Position numbers and translations under genes: made by a program | Source of the DNA: Caulobacter sp. | Lineage (GTDB): Bacteria; Pseudomonadota; Alphaproteobacteria; Caulobacterales; Caulobacteraceae | Assembly (NCBI GenBank): GCA_017745235.1 | Contig: JAGHZU010000007.1 | Coordinates: 124,001-188,000 of the forward strand | Reading direction: 5' to 3' | Length of the DNA: 64,000 bases | The notes under the pieces: model-generated | What the model saw: the letters and a program-made list of their open reading frames with translations, nothing else | Database searches by the model: none | What the model was told of the DNA's origin: nothing | Part shown: positions 41,763 through 50,536 of the stretch, one piece after another | Layout of the letters: the number at the start of each line of letters is the position of its first letter | Numbering within the stretch: the first letter of the stretch is position 1

Positions 41763-43085
41763 CTACGCGGCGACTAGGTCGCGACGCGACGGGACGTCCC
41801 CCGCCAGGATCGCCCGGGCCGCGGCCAAGCCGCTGGCCACCGCGTCCTCACGGCCGCCCGCCTGATGCAGGCCTGCGCCGCCAGCCAGGTGCAGGGTCGG
41901 GAACTGCATGCGCAAATCCAGCAGCACCATGCGGCGATGCTCGTCGCAGGCCTCGTCCTGGATGGCGCGCACCTTGCGTCGGCGAAGCACGCGGGCGTCC
42001 ACCACGGTGTCCGGCGACATCACCCCCATGACCGCCGCCTCGCGCCAGGCCAGGGCCACCAGGTCTTCGTCACGGGCGGTCCACAGGCCGTCCCCCTCGA
42101 AGCAGAAATACTCCAGGCCCAGACACCTCAGGTCGCCCGCCGGCGCCATCTCGGCGGTCCAGGCGCCATAGTTTTCGACCCGACTGGCCTGCAGCCCCTG
42201 ATCGTGCACCTCGATCGCGTCCTCATCCAGGATGCGGGCCGGCCTGCCGATCAGGGCCACCGTCACCTGGTCGCGGTACATCAGCTCACCCGCGTGGAAC
42301 ACGCTGATCGGCGTGGGATGCAACGCCTTGGCCAGCTCCCGCAATGGCAAGGTCGAGACCAGTTGAAGCGCCGTCAGGATCTCGATCGCACCGTCCGCGC
42401 CGCGCGCCTCGACCGTCCACCGTCGTTCGGCCTCGTCATAGGCCAGACGCTCCACGCGCCGATCCAGCCGGATACGGCCGCCGTTGGCCCGGATGCGGTC
42501 GGCGCAGGCGTCCCAGACCGCGCCGGAGCCTCGTACGGGATAGCGGAAGATCTCGCCGCTCTCGGCTCCAGCCATGCCGGCCGGCGTCTCCGCGCACGAC
42601 AACCCCGACACCTTCTCAACGAACGGCTGGAACAGCGCGGCCGCCAGGCGTCGTCCGAAGCGGTTGCGGATCTCGTCCAGGACCGTGCGCGGCGCACGGA
42701 TCGGCGACAGCCTGGCCAGGCCCAGCGACGCCAGGGCGGCCAGTCCGCTGCTCAGACCCTGATGCGAAAGGAACCGCAAGGCCTTCAACGGATAGGCGTG
42801 AAAGCGCTCGCGGTGATAGAGGCTCGAGACCCGCGGACGCCCGACGAACCCACCGGCCGGCAGATCCTCCCAGAACGCCTGGACCGCCGGATCGGTGGTC
42901 TCGAACGAGCGGCCGTCCTGATCGATGCGGAAACCACCGTGTGTCACCGTGCGGCCCCGGCCGCCCACCTCTTCCGGATCGGCCTCCAGCACAGTGACCG
43001 CCCGCCCCGCCCGGACCAGGGCGTCGGCCGCCGCCAACCCCGCCGGACCCGCGCCCACGACCAGGATGTCCACATGCTCGGTCAT
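41763..43085 (-). CDS. FAD-dependent oxidoreductase, protoporphyrinogen-oxidase / UDP-galactopyranose-mutase-like
   Basis: The product is 440 residues from ATG 43085. The Rossmann FAD site is at the start (DILVVGAGPAGLAAADALV), with the ribose-contacting Glu (VLEADPEEVGGRGRTV) and a second glycine motif. The C-terminal flavin motif is LHLAGGAGLHQAGGREDAVA. The middle part resembles amine-oxidase/NAD(P)-binding_8 proteins that include protoporphyrinogen oxidase and UDP-galactopyranose mutase. These are common in sugar and lipid modification loci. The substrate cannot be assigned. It is monocistronic, with a short gap of 117 bp to the molybdoenzyme genes. Confidence 0.75.
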   Translation of the reverse strand: MTEHVDILVVGAGPAGLAAADALVRAGRAVTVLEADPEEVGGRGRTVTHGGFRIDQDGRSFETTDPAVQAFWEDLPAGGFVGRPRVSSLYHRERFHAYPLKALRFLSHQGLSSGLAALASLGLARLSPIRAPRTVLDEIRNRFGRRLAAALFQPFVEKVSGLSCAETPAGMAGAESGEIFRYPVRGSGAVWDACADRIRANGGRIRLDRRVERLAYDEAERRWTVEARGADGAIEILTALQLVSTLPLRELAKALHPTPISVFHAGELMYRDQVTVALIGRPARILDEDAIEVHDQGLQASRVENYGAWTAEMAPAGDLRCLGLEYFCFEGDGLWTARDEDLVALAWREAAVMGVMSPDTVVDARVLRRRKVRAIQDEACDEHRRMVLLDLRMQFPTLHLAGGAGLHQAGGREDAVASGLAAARAILAGDVPSRRDLVAA

Positions 43086-43202
43086 GATGGTCCGCTTCCT
43101 CGTTTCCGGCAGGATCGCGGAACCAGGTTAAGAACCCCACGCCAGCTTGGCCGAAAACCTGGAAGACCTTGGCCTTGGGACGCTATGTCGCGCCCCAGGC
43201 CG

Positions 43203-45398
43203 TCAGGCCAGTTGGTCGCCGATCGGTAGGCTGCGGATGCGCTTGCCGGTGGCGGCGAAGATGGCGTTGACCAGGGCGGCAGGCGACGGCGGCAAGGCCG
43301 GCTCGCCCAGGCCGGTCGGCGGATTGTCGGTGATACGGAAATGCACCTCCACCTCCGGCGCGTCGGCCAGGCGCAGCAGGGGGAAGTCGCCGAAGTTGCT
43401 CTGGGTCACCGCGCCGTTCTCGATGGTGATCGCCTGGCCCAGGGTCGATCCGATGCCATCCAGCACCGAGCCCTGCACCTGCTGTTCGGCCCCGTTCGGA
43501 TTGACGATCTGGCTGCCGACATCGACCGCCGCCCAGGCCTTGCGGACCTTGACCTGCCCCTCCGACACCGCCACCTCCATCACCACCGCGACATAGCCCC
43601 TGTGGCTGTAGTGGCAAGCCACGCCCAGGCCCACGCCCTTGGGCAGGGCCCGGCCCCAGCCGGACTTCTCGGCCACGAGGTCCAGCACTCCACGCATGCG
43701 GCCGGTGTGGAAGCTGTCGCCCTTTCCCGGCTCGCCAATCAGGCGCGGCTCGCCCAGCAGACGGCGGCGGAAGGCCACGGGATCCTCGCCCGCCGCATGG
43801 GCCACCTCGTCGGTAAAACCCTGCAGCACGAAGCCGTAGGCGTTGTTGCCCGGCGCCCGCAGCCAGCCGGTCGGCACGCCCAGCGGCATCACCGACACGT
43901 CCAGCGCGTAGTTCGGCACGGCCCCATAAGGGAACTGGGTGGCGTTCATGCCTGCGGCGCGGACAAACCTCTCGCCCTCGCCGAACGAGACGAAGTGGTT
44001 GCGCCAGGCCACCACCTCGCCCTTGGCGTCCAGGCCCGCCGACAGCCGGTGCCAGCCGGCCGGGCGGTAGAAGTCGTGCTGCATGTCGTCCTCGCGGGTC
44101 CACAGCAGCTTGACCGGCGCGCCCACCACCTTGGAGATCCACGCCGCCTCGACCATGAAGTCGTTCATCAGCCGCCGGCCGAAGCCGCCGCCGCTGCGGG
44201 TGAAATGGATGGTGATGTCCTCGGGCTTGATCCCCAGGGTCTTGGCCACCAGCTCGCGGCCGTCCTCGGGGTTCTGGGCCGGGGCCCAGATCTCGACCTT
44301 GCCGTCCTTGAAGCTGGCCGTGCAGTTCTGCGGCTCCAGGGTGGCGTGGGCGTTGAAGGGATAGCTGTAGTCGGCCTGGACCACCTTCGCCGCTCCCGCC
44401 AAGGCCGCCTTGGGATCGCCCACCGTGCGCACATTGCGATGCGGCGGCTGGCCGTGCAGTTCGGCGGCCTTGGCCGCGAAGCTGGCGCTGCCCTGGGCGC
44501 TGGTCGGATGTTCGGCCCAGGTCACCTCCAGAGCGTTGCGGCCCTTGCGCGCGGCCCACCAGGTGTCGGCGACCACCACCACCCCGCCTAGCAGACCCTC
44601 CAGTTCGCTTCCGCCGTCAACGACGAAGGCGTGCCGCACGCCCTTGACCGCCTTGGCCGGCGCGAGGTCGACCTTGGCCACCTTGGCGGCGAAGACCGGA
44701 GCCTTCAGGAAGGTCGCGTACAGCATGCCCGGCACGCGCACGTCGATGCCGTACAGCGGCTTGCCCTCGACGATGGCGGGGGTGTCGGACTGGCGCTGGG
44801 CCTTGCCGATGATGCGATAGGTCTTGGGGTCCTTCAGCACCAAGGTCTTGGGGTCGGGCGCGGGCAGGGCGGCGGCGGCCTGGGCCAGTTCGGCGTAGGA
44901 CGCGCGGCGGCCGCCGGCGCGGTCGACCACGAAGCCAGGCTCGGTCGTCAGGCCCACGGCCGGAACCTTCCAACGCTGGGCGGCGGCGGCGATCAGCATT
45001 GCGCGGCCCGTCGCGCCCACCTGGCGCATGGGCTCCCAGTCGTCGGGCGTGGAGGTGCTGCCCCCGGCCGACTGCTCGCCGAACACCTTGGCGTCGATCG
45101 GCGACTGCTCGATGCGGACCTTCGCCCAGTCGACGTCCAGTTCCTCGGCGATCAGCATCGGCATCGAGGTCTTGATCCCCTGCCCGATCTCCGGCCGCTT
45201 GGCGGCGATGGTCACCAGGCCGTCGGGCGCGATGCGCACGAAGGCCTCGAAGGGACCGCCCAGCGTCTCGTCGGCCGCCCGGCCCAAACCCGGCAGGCCG
45301 AACGACAGCAGCAGCCCCCCGCCCGCCGCCGCGCCGGCGCGCAGGAACAGCCGGCGGGAAAGGTCGGTCGGGACCCGGTCGATCATGCGCGCGTCCAT
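43203..45398 (-). CDS. iorB: Isoquinoline 1-oxidoreductase-type molybdenum subunit (xanthine oxidase family)
   Basis: The product is 731 residues from ATG 45398; the open frame continues upstream through the small subunit without similarity. A twin-arginine signal (DLSRRLFLRAGAAAGGGLLL) sends the folded holoenzyme to the periplasm. Molybdopterin-cytosine-dinucleotide domains follow: AKRPEIGQGIKTSMPMLIAE, FTRSGGGFGRRLMNDFMVEA, PTGWLRAPGNNAYGFVLQGF, and the catalytic Glu region in PPTGLGEPALPPSPAALVNA. Order and single-chain layout match IorB-type enzymes, which hydroxylate heterocycles or oxidise aldehydes and deliver electrons to cytochromes. The substrate is not assignable. The 2Fe-2S partner gene precedes it by 2 bp. 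Confidence 0.9.
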   Translation of the reverse strand: MDARMIDRVPTDLSRRLFLRAGAAAGGGLLLSFGLPGLGRAADETLGGPFEAFVRIAPDGLVTIAAKRPEIGQGIKTSMPMLIAEELDVDWAKVRIEQSPIDAKVFGEQSAGGSTSTPDDWEPMRQVGATGRAMLIAAAAQRWKVPAVGLTTEPGFVVDRAGGRRASYAELAQAAAALPAPDPKTLVLKDPKTYRIIGKAQRQSDTPAIVEGKPLYGIDVRVPGMLYATFLKAPVFAAKVAKVDLAPAKAVKGVRHAFVVDGGSELEGLLGGVVVVADTWWAARKGRNALEVTWAEHPTSAQGSASFAAKAAELHGQPPHRNVRTVGDPKAALAGAAKVVQADYSYPFNAHATLEPQNCTASFKDGKVEIWAPAQNPEDGRELVAKTLGIKPEDITIHFTRSGGGFGRRLMNDFMVEAAWISKVVGAPVKLLWTREDDMQHDFYRPAGWHRLSAGLDAKGEVVAWRNHFVSFGEGERFVRAAGMNATQFPYGAVPNYALDVSVMPLGVPTGWLRAPGNNAYGFVLQGFTDEVAHAAGEDPVAFRRRLLGEPRLIGEPGKGDSFHTGRMRGVLDLVAEKSGWGRALPKGVGLGVACHYSHRGYVAVVMEVAVSEGQVKVRKAWAAVDVGSQIVNPNGAEQQVQGSVLDGIGSTLGQAITIENGAVTQSNFGDFPLLRLADAPEVEVHFRITDNPPTGLGEPALPPSPAALVNAIFAATGKRIRSLPIGDQLA

Positions 45399-45400
45399 GG

Positions 45401-45865
45401 TCACGCCTCCACCTGGCCCGAGGCCGCCTTGATGGCCTTGCGGATGCGGAGATAGGTGGCGCAGCGGCAGAGGTTGCCGTTCATCGCCGCGTCGATCTCC
45501 TCGTCGGTCGGCCTGGGCGCGGCGTGCAGCAGGGCCGTCGCCGACATGATCTGGCCGGCCTGGCAATAGCCGCATTGGGGTACGTCGACGGCCTTCCAGG
45601 CCTCCTGCACCCTGGCGCCCACCGGATCGGCGCCCACGCCCTCGATCGTGGTGACCTGCCTGGACGCCGCCCGCGACAGCGAAGTCACGCACGAGCGCAC
45701 CGGCGTTCCGTCCAGGTGCACCGTGCAGGCCCCGCATTGGGCCACGCCGCAGCCGTACTTGGTTCCCACCATGCCCAGGAGGTCGCGCAGCACCCACAGC
45801 AGCGGGGTGTCGGGCTCGGCGTCGACGTCGTGGACCTGACTGTTGACCGTGAGCTTGACCGTCAT
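45401..45865 (-). CDS. iorA: 2Fe-2S subunit of the isoquinoline-oxidoreductase-type enzyme
   Basis: The product is 154 residues from ATG 45865 with AGAGGTGG upstream. The N-terminal plant-ferredoxin-like cluster site is [20 protein letters not shown], and the C-terminal helical cluster site has QCGYCQAGQ and NLCRCATY. All eight cysteines of the xanthine-oxidase-family small subunit are visible. It passes electrons from the molybdenum subunit. It has no signal of its own and would travel to the periplasm bound to the Tat-exported large subunit. Confidence 0.94.
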   Translation of the reverse strand: MTVKLTVNSQVHDVDAEPDTPLLWVLRDLLGMVGTKYGCGVAQCGACTVHLDGTPVRSCVTSLSRAASRQVTTIEGVGADPVGARVQEAWKAVDVPQCGYCQAGQIMSATALLHAAPRPTDEEIDAAMNGNLCRCATYLRIRKAIKAASGQVEA

Positions 45866-45943
45866 TCCACCTCTCCAGATCCGACGCGGAGGCACACTGC
45901 CAAAGCTCGCCGACGGCGCCCAGGGGCCACGGTCGTTACAAAA

Positions 45944-45961
45944 GCGTCATTAAACTGTCGC
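45944..45961 (+). promoter_or_regulatory. Possible Pho box upstream of orfA-pit
   Basis: GCGTCAT-TAAA-CTGTCGC has the Pho-box form of two 7-bp CTGTCAY-like repeats spaced by 4 AT bases (11-bp period); the halves match at about five of seven bases each. It is 114 bp before the DUF47 start, in the divergent space with iorA. Confidence 0.45.
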
Positions 45962-46074
45962 GTCGGGCTTGAACCCGGGCCGCTTCCATGGTTCCGGTCC
46001 GCGTTTTCGGGCGTTGCTCCTTCCGTAGGGGCGCGTGCGACCCTCAACGCTTCGAAACAGAGGATGAAGCGACC

Positions 46075-46719
46075 ATGCTGGGCTTGTTCCGGGCCGTGAT
46101 GCCCAAGGAAGACCGCTTCTTCGACCTGTTCGCCCAACACGCCCAGACCCTGGTGTCCGGCGCCCAGGCCCTGCGGGATCTGATGGAAGGCGGCGAGGGC
46201 GTCGAGGCCGCCAGCGCCCGCGTCTATCAGTACGAGGAAGAAGCCGACGAGATCACCCGCCAGGTGATGGGCGCCATCCGCCGCAGCTTCATCACTCCGT
46301 TCGACCGCAGCGACATCCAGAACCTGACCACCTCGCTGGACGACGCCATCGACCAGATGCGCAAGACCGCCAAGGTGGTCAGCCTGTTCGAGGTGAAGAC
46401 CTTCGAGCCCCAGATGCGCGAGATGGCCCAGATCATCGTCCAGGCCGCCGAGCTTACCGTCGAGGCCGTCTCCCTGCTGCCGAAGATGCGTGAGAACGCC
46501 CACCGCCTGACCGAGCTGGCCGTGAAAGTCACCCAGATCGAGGATCAGGCCGACCACATCTACGACCAGGGCCGCAAGGCGCTGTTCCTGGCCAGCCGCA
46601 CGGGCGACCCGATGACCTTCATCGTCGGCGTCGACATCTACAGCCACCTGGAGAAGGTGGTCGACCGGTTCGAAGACGTCGCCAACTGCATCAGCGGCAT
46701 CGTGGTCGAGCAAGTCTAG
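46075..46719 (+). CDS. DUF47 / PhoU-like Pit accessory protein (OrfA)
   Basis: The product is 214 residues from ATG 46075 with GAGGAT upstream; the frame opens 29 codons earlier. It is all-helical, with heptad patterns through FFDLFAQHAQTLVSGAQALR, YEEEADEITRQVMGAIRRSF and ITPFDRSDIQNLTTSLDDAI, the last being the DUF47 signature that carries the PhoU-like metal-binding E and D residues. In Sinorhizobium meliloti the matching gene orfA is cotranscribed with pit. Here its stop overlaps the pit GTG by one base, which indicates tight coupling. It probably modulates Pit activity. Confidence 0.92.
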   Translation: MLGLFRAVMPKEDRFFDLFAQHAQTLVSGAQALRDLMEGGEGVEAASARVYQYEEEADEITRQVMGAIRRSFITPFDRSDIQNLTTSLDDAIDQMRKTAKVVSLFEVKTFEPQMREMAQIIVQAAELTVEAVSLLPKMRENAHRLTELAVKVTQIEDQADHIYDQGRKALFLASRTGDPMTFIVGVDIYSHLEKVVDRFEDVANCISGIVVEQV

Positions 46720-47720
46720 TGGACGCCGCCCTCCTGATCCTGGTCTTCCTGGTGGTCGTCGCCCTGGCGTTCGACTTCCTGAACGGCCTGCACGACGCGG
46801 CCAACTCGATCGCCACGATCGTCTCCACGCGCGTGCTGTCGGCGAAGTGGGCCGTGCTGTGGGCGGCGTTCTTCAACTTCATCGCCTTCCTCTTCTTCGG
46901 CCTGCACGTGGCCAAGACCGTGGGGTCCGGGATCATCGACCCCCACATCATCAGCGACCGGGTGATCTTCGCGGCCTTGATGGGCGCGATCAGCTGGAAC
47001 CTGATCACCTGGTGGGCGGGCATCCCCTCCTCCAGCTCGCACGCCCTGATCGGCGGACTGGTCGGCGCCTCGGTGGCCCGGGTCGGCGGCTTCGGCGCCG
47101 TGCAGTGGGCCGGCCTGGGCAAGACCGCCGCCGGCATCATCGTCTCGCCGATGATGGGCTTCTTCCTGGCCCTGTTGCTGGTGCTGGTTGTCAGCTGGAC
47201 CTTCCTGAAGAGCTCGCCGTTCTTCGCCGACCGGGTGTTCCGCAAGCTGCAGTTCGTCTCGGCCGCGCTCTACTCGCTGGGTCACGGGGGCAACGACGCC
47301 CAGAAGACCATGGGCATCATCGCCGCCCTGCTGTTCGCCCACGGCGTCACCGGCAAGGCCGGTGAAATCCCGCTGTGGGTGGTGCTGTCGTGCCAGACGG
47401 CCATGGCGTTCGGCACCCTGTTCGGCGGCTGGCGCATCGTCCACACCATGGGCAGCAAGATCACCCGCCTGACCCCCATGCAGGGCTTTTGCGCCGAGAC
47501 GGGCGGCGCGATCACCCTGTTCCTGGCCACCCACATCGGCGTTCCGGTCTCGACGACTCACACCATCACGGGCGCTATTGTAGGCGTGGGCGCCTCGCGC
47601 CGCGTGTCGGCCGTCCGTTGGGGCGTGGCCAAGAGCATCGTGACCGCCTGGATCGTCACCCTGCCCGCGGCCGGCCTGGTGGCGGCCGTCTGCTATTACC
47701 TTGGGTTCTGGATGAAGTGA
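46719..47720 (+). CDS. pit: Low-affinity inorganic phosphate transporter Pit
   Basis: The product is 333 residues from GTG 46719, overlapping the stop of the DUF47 gene. The PiT family has two signature repeats: FDFLNGLHDAANSIATIVST near the N-terminus and SLGHGGNDAQKTMGIIAALL in the second half, both with the GxNDA/GANDxA-type core for phosphate. About ten transmembrane helices. It imports metal-phosphate with protons. The short bacterial version lacks the large central loop of E. coli PitA. It is downstream of the DUF47 partner and 4 bp-overlapped (GTGA) by the NUDIX gene. Confidence 0.95.
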   Translation: MDAALLILVFLVVVALAFDFLNGLHDAANSIATIVSTRVLSAKWAVLWAAFFNFIAFLFFGLHVAKTVGSGIIDPHIISDRVIFAALMGAISWNLITWWAGIPSSSSHALIGGLVGASVARVGGFGAVQWAGLGKTAAGIIVSPMMGFFLALLLVLVVSWTFLKSSPFFADRVFRKLQFVSAALYSLGHGGNDAQKTMGIIAALLFAHGVTGKAGEIPLWVVLSCQTAMAFGTLFGGWRIVHTMGSKITRLTPMQGFCAETGGAITLFLATHIGVPVSTTHTITGAIVGVGASRRVSAVRWGVAKSIVTAWIVTLPAAGLVAAVCYYLGFWMK

Positions 47721-48298
47721 GCGGCAAGGCGGGCGCAAAGCAGGGGGAAGGCAAGAGACAGGCGCGGCGCCGGCAGGTGGCCGCCCTGCCCTGGCGCGCC
47801 CTCGACGCCGCCGGCAAGGTCGCCCCTCCCCTCGAGATCCTGTTGGTCTCCTCGCGCGAGACCCGCCGCTGGGTGATCCCCAAGGGCTGGCCCATGAAGG
47901 GCAAGGCGAACCATGAGGCCGCCGCCCAGGAGGCCTACGAGGAGGCCGGGCTGCAAGGCCGCATCGTTGAGACCCCCTTCGGCGAATATCCCTATCTCAA
48001 GCGCCTGAAGAGCGGCGCCGGACGCGACGTGACCGTCGACGTCTATCCGCTTGAGGTGACCAGCCAGCTCGACGTCTGGCCCGAGAAGGGCCAGCGCAGC
48101 CTGCAATGGATGTCGCCGATCGAGGCCGCCTTGGCCGTGCAGGAGCCCGAATTGCGCGACCTGATCGCCCGCTTCGCCGGCGTGTCCCTGCCCGAGGAAG
48201 AGCGTCCCGCGCCCGTTCCGGCCCCCACGCCGGTGCGCGTGGCGTTCCAGCGGCTTCGCCGTCGGGTCAACGCCCTTTGGCGCCGCGCCCGCCGCTGA
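47717..48298 (+). CDS. NUDIX hydrolase, diphosphoinositol-polyphosphate-phosphohydrolase-like
   Basis: The product is 193 residues from GTG 47717, overlapping the pit stop by 4 bp (GTGA). After a basic N-terminal stretch comes the NUDIX fold with TRRWVIPKGWPMKGKANHEA and the box GKANHEAAAQEAYEEAGLQG (the usual Arg before Glu is Gln). The tail is Pro/Arg-rich (PVPAPTPVRVAFQRLRRRVN). Relatives with this KGWP segment split diphosphoinositol or dinucleotide polyphosphates. Coupling to pit suggests a link between a phosphorylated metabolite and phosphate supply, which is inference. Confidence 0.85.
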   Translation: MSGKAGAKQGEGKRQARRRQVAALPWRALDAAGKVAPPLEILLVSSRETRRWVIPKGWPMKGKANHEAAAQEAYEEAGLQGRIVETPFGEYPYLKRLKSGAGRDVTVDVYPLEVTSQLDVWPEKGQRSLQWMSPIEAALAVQEPELRDLIARFAGVSLPEEERPAPVPAPTPVRVAFQRLRRRVNALWRRARR

Positions 48299-48377
48299 CT
48301 TTTCCAAAGGCTGGGGATAACTCGACAAATCCCTCGCCGTTCACTATGTTCTCGTTCTGTTCACGACGAGAATCGCC

Positions 48378-49106
48378 ATGCAGCTGTCTCTCGATCTCGC
48401 GACCTCGCCCCTGGAGGCGGTGCGCGACGACCTGTTGAAGATCTTCGGCCCCCAGCGTCCCAGCCGGCGGCTCGACCCGGTGTCCCAGCTTGTTCGCTCG
48501 ATGATCGGCGGCAAGACCAGGGACGAGGTCTCCTGGGCGGTGTTCGAGCGACTGCGCGACCGTTTCAAGACCTGGGAGGCCCTGGCCGAGGCGAGCGACG
48601 CCGAGGTGCTGGAACAGATCCGTCCGGTCACCCATCCCGAGGACAAGGCGCGCCATTTGCCTCACGCCTTGCGGATCGTCCAGGTGCGCAGCGGCTGGAA
48701 GCTGACGCTGGACCATCTGGCCGAACTGGAGCTGGACAGCGCCCGATACTGGCTGCAAGGCCTGCCCGGCGTGGGGGTCAAGGTCGCCGCCTGCGTGCTG
48801 AACTTCAGCCCGCTGAACATGCGGGCCCTGGTGATCGACACCCACGTGCACCGCACCGCCGTTCGCCTGGGCCTGATTCCGGCCCACTACGACACCGCCC
48901 ACGCCTACCGCGCCCTGATGGACATGGTCCCCGACAGCTGGACCGCCGAGGATCTCTACGAACTGCACTGGTTGATGAAGGGCCTCGGACAGATGCTCTG
49001 CGCGTTCCACGCCCCCCGGTGCGGGGCCTGCGGCCTGAAGAGCGCCTGTCCCCGCGTGGGCGTCGAACGCAGCGCCGACATCCTGGCCTGGCGCCCCCGG
49101 AGCTGA
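48378..49106 (+). CDS. Endonuclease III-like HhH-GPD DNA glycosylase
   Basis: The product is 242 residues from ATG 48378. The helix-hairpin-helix is LQGLPGVGVKVAACVLNFSP, with the lysine that is catalytic in Nth; the conserved Asp follows in ALVIDTHVHR. The C-terminal 4Fe-4S loop has the canonical C-x6-C-x2-C-x5-C (CAFHAPRCGACGLKSACP). It belongs to the base excision repair HhH-GPD superfamily but is distinct from canonical Nth, with a longer N-terminus (LDPVSQLVRSMIGGKTRDEV). The lesion specificity is unknown. It is monocistronic. Confidence 0.9.
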   Translation: MQLSLDLATSPLEAVRDDLLKIFGPQRPSRRLDPVSQLVRSMIGGKTRDEVSWAVFERLRDRFKTWEALAEASDAEVLEQIRPVTHPEDKARHLPHALRIVQVRSGWKLTLDHLAELELDSARYWLQGLPGVGVKVAACVLNFSPLNMRALVIDTHVHRTAVRLGLIPAHYDTAHAYRALMDMVPDSWTAEDLYELHWLMKGLGQMLCAFHAPRCGACGLKSACPRVGVERSADILAWRPRS

Positions 49107-49147
49107 CATCGCATCCTGCGCGAGACGCCAGCCCACGGAGCCCGACG

Positions 49148-49576
49148 ATGAGCCCCGCCGCCCCCGACGCCGCGATGATGGCCGCGCCCGAAGCGCTAGC
49201 CCGCTTCCTGGAGACCGGGGACGAAAGCCGGCTGGACGGCGTCTTCTCGGCTGGGGCGGTGACGATCCTGGAGAACTTCCCGCCCTACGTCTTCGAGGGG
49301 CAGCAAGGCCTGGCGCACTGGCGCGCCCAGATGGTCAACCATGTCGGCGCGATTTCCGACCTGAGGCACGGTTTCGGGACGCCGCAGGACTTCGGCGCAG
49401 CGGACGACGTCGTCCACTTTACCCTGCCTACCCGATGGACCGGCGTGCGGGACGGTCGGTGGTTCGACGAACTGGGCGGCTGGACGTTCGTGCAAGTGCG
49501 CGAGGCCGGCGCCTGGCGCATCCGCTCCTACGGCTGGGCGGTCGTCAGTTTCGCGTGGGAGACGCCAGCGCCTTGA
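49148..49576 (+). CDS. SnoaL/NTF2-like protein
   Basis: The product is 142 residues from ATG 49148 (GGAG upstream); the longer open frame begins inside the previous gene. The cone-shaped NTF2/SnoaL fold is suggested by ALARFLETGDESRLDGVFSA, then GAVTILENFPPYVFEGQQGL, and the repeated strand motif TLPTRWTGVRDGRWFDELGG and WTFVQVREAGAWRIRSYGWA. No catalytic residues are obvious. Its 3' end overlaps the convergent VanX-like gene by 32 bp. Confidence 0.75.
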   Translation: MSPAAPDAAMMAAPEALARFLETGDESRLDGVFSAGAVTILENFPPYVFEGQQGLAHWRAQMVNHVGAISDLRHGFGTPQDFGAADDVVHFTLPTRWTGVRDGRWFDELGGWTFVQVREAGAWRIRSYGWAVVSFAWETPAP

Positions 49577-50519
49577 AGGTCTGCGTCCCGATCCCGTAGC
49601 GGCGCCAGTCCTTGAAGTCGAAGTGCCACCACTCCTCGGGATAGACCTCGAAGCCTTGGGCCACCATCGCCTCCCTCAGGATCGCCCGCCGGGTCCGCTG
49701 CGCGGTCGTGCCCCCGATGAAGTCGGCATAGGCCCGATCGGAAAATTCGTCGTAGCGACTGGGCATCTCGACCGGCCGGCCGGTCCGCAGATCGTACAGC
49801 GTGAGGTCCACCGCACAGCCCCGGTTGTGCCGAGAGCCCTTGGCCGGGTCGGCGACGAAGGCGTGATTCTCCGGCGGCGTGGCCTCCCAGAACATCCAGG
49901 TCACGAACCAGGGACGATAGGCGTCGTGAATCAGCAGCCCGTAACCCTGCTTGGCCAAAGCCGCCTGTACCCGGCCCAGGGCTTCGGCGGCCGGACGCTG
50001 GAGATAGGCCGCGGCGCGCTCGTACAACGGCACGCCCATGAAGTTGTCGGCGCCGGCATAGCGGATGTCGAGCCGGATGCGCGGGTCGATCTTGGTCAGG
50101 TCAACGAGGTCCGACGGCAGATGGTCGCCGGTCTCGACCGGCGGGCTTGCGGCCAGCGCCCGCTCGCGCAGGGCCGCCGGATCGGCGCGGACAGCCGCGC
50201 GGATTGCGGCCTGGGTCTCCGCCCCGAAGTCATGGAAGGCCAGCCGCGTCCCATCCAGGCGGACTGCGCCCTTCTCGAGGACCAACTCGCCGCCGCCGGC
50301 CACTGCATAGCGGCCGCCGCCCCTGGGCGTCAGGCGCGCGGCCGACAGCCCACGGCCGTCGGCGAACAGCGCCCCATCCCGTTCGAACACGGTCAACGGC
50401 GCGGCCCGCTCGCCGTACTGCCCGATCGCGCCCCAAGGTGCCTTGCCCGCGGCGAAGGCGGGGGCAGCCAGGGCGCCGGCGGCGACGGACAGAAAGGACC
50501 GTCTGGCCAGACCGTTCAT
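49545..50519 (-). CDS. VanX-like D-Ala-D-Ala dipeptidase (peptidase M15D)
   Basis: The product is 324 residues from ATG 50519. An export signal (ARRSFLSVAAGALAAPAFAA), possibly Tat-type, precedes a variable domain, and the M15 peptidase domain is in the second half. The zinc site is visible: SRHNRGCAVDLTLYD (His and Asp ligands) and EEWWHFDFKDW (catalytic Glu and third ligand His), with HDAYRPWFVTWMFW between. VanX-type enzymes cut D-Ala-D-Ala. A periplasmic one is more likely to recycle peptidoglycan fragments than to confer glycopeptide resistance, since no vanHA-type genes are nearby. Confidence 0.85.
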   Translation of the reverse strand: MNGLARRSFLSVAAGALAAPAFAAGKAPWGAIGQYGERAAPLTVFERDGALFADGRGLSAARLTPRGGGRYAVAGGGELVLEKGAVRLDGTRLAFHDFGAETQAAIRAAVRADPAALRERALAASPPVETGDHLPSDLVDLTKIDPRIRLDIRYAGADNFMGVPLYERAAAYLQRPAAEALGRVQAALAKQGYGLLIHDAYRPWFVTWMFWEATPPENHAFVADPAKGSRHNRGCAVDLTLYDLRTGRPVEMPSRYDEFSDRAYADFIGGTTAQRTRRAILREAMVAQGFEVYPEEWWHFDFKDWRRYGIGTQTFKALASPTRN

Positions 50520-50536
50520 CGCCGCCGCACCTCCGG

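Noticed and set aside
49545..50519. Glycopeptide resistance determinant
   Set aside because: The VanX-like enzyme is exported and stands alone, with no vanH or vanA-type ligase nearby; cell-wall recycling is more likely.
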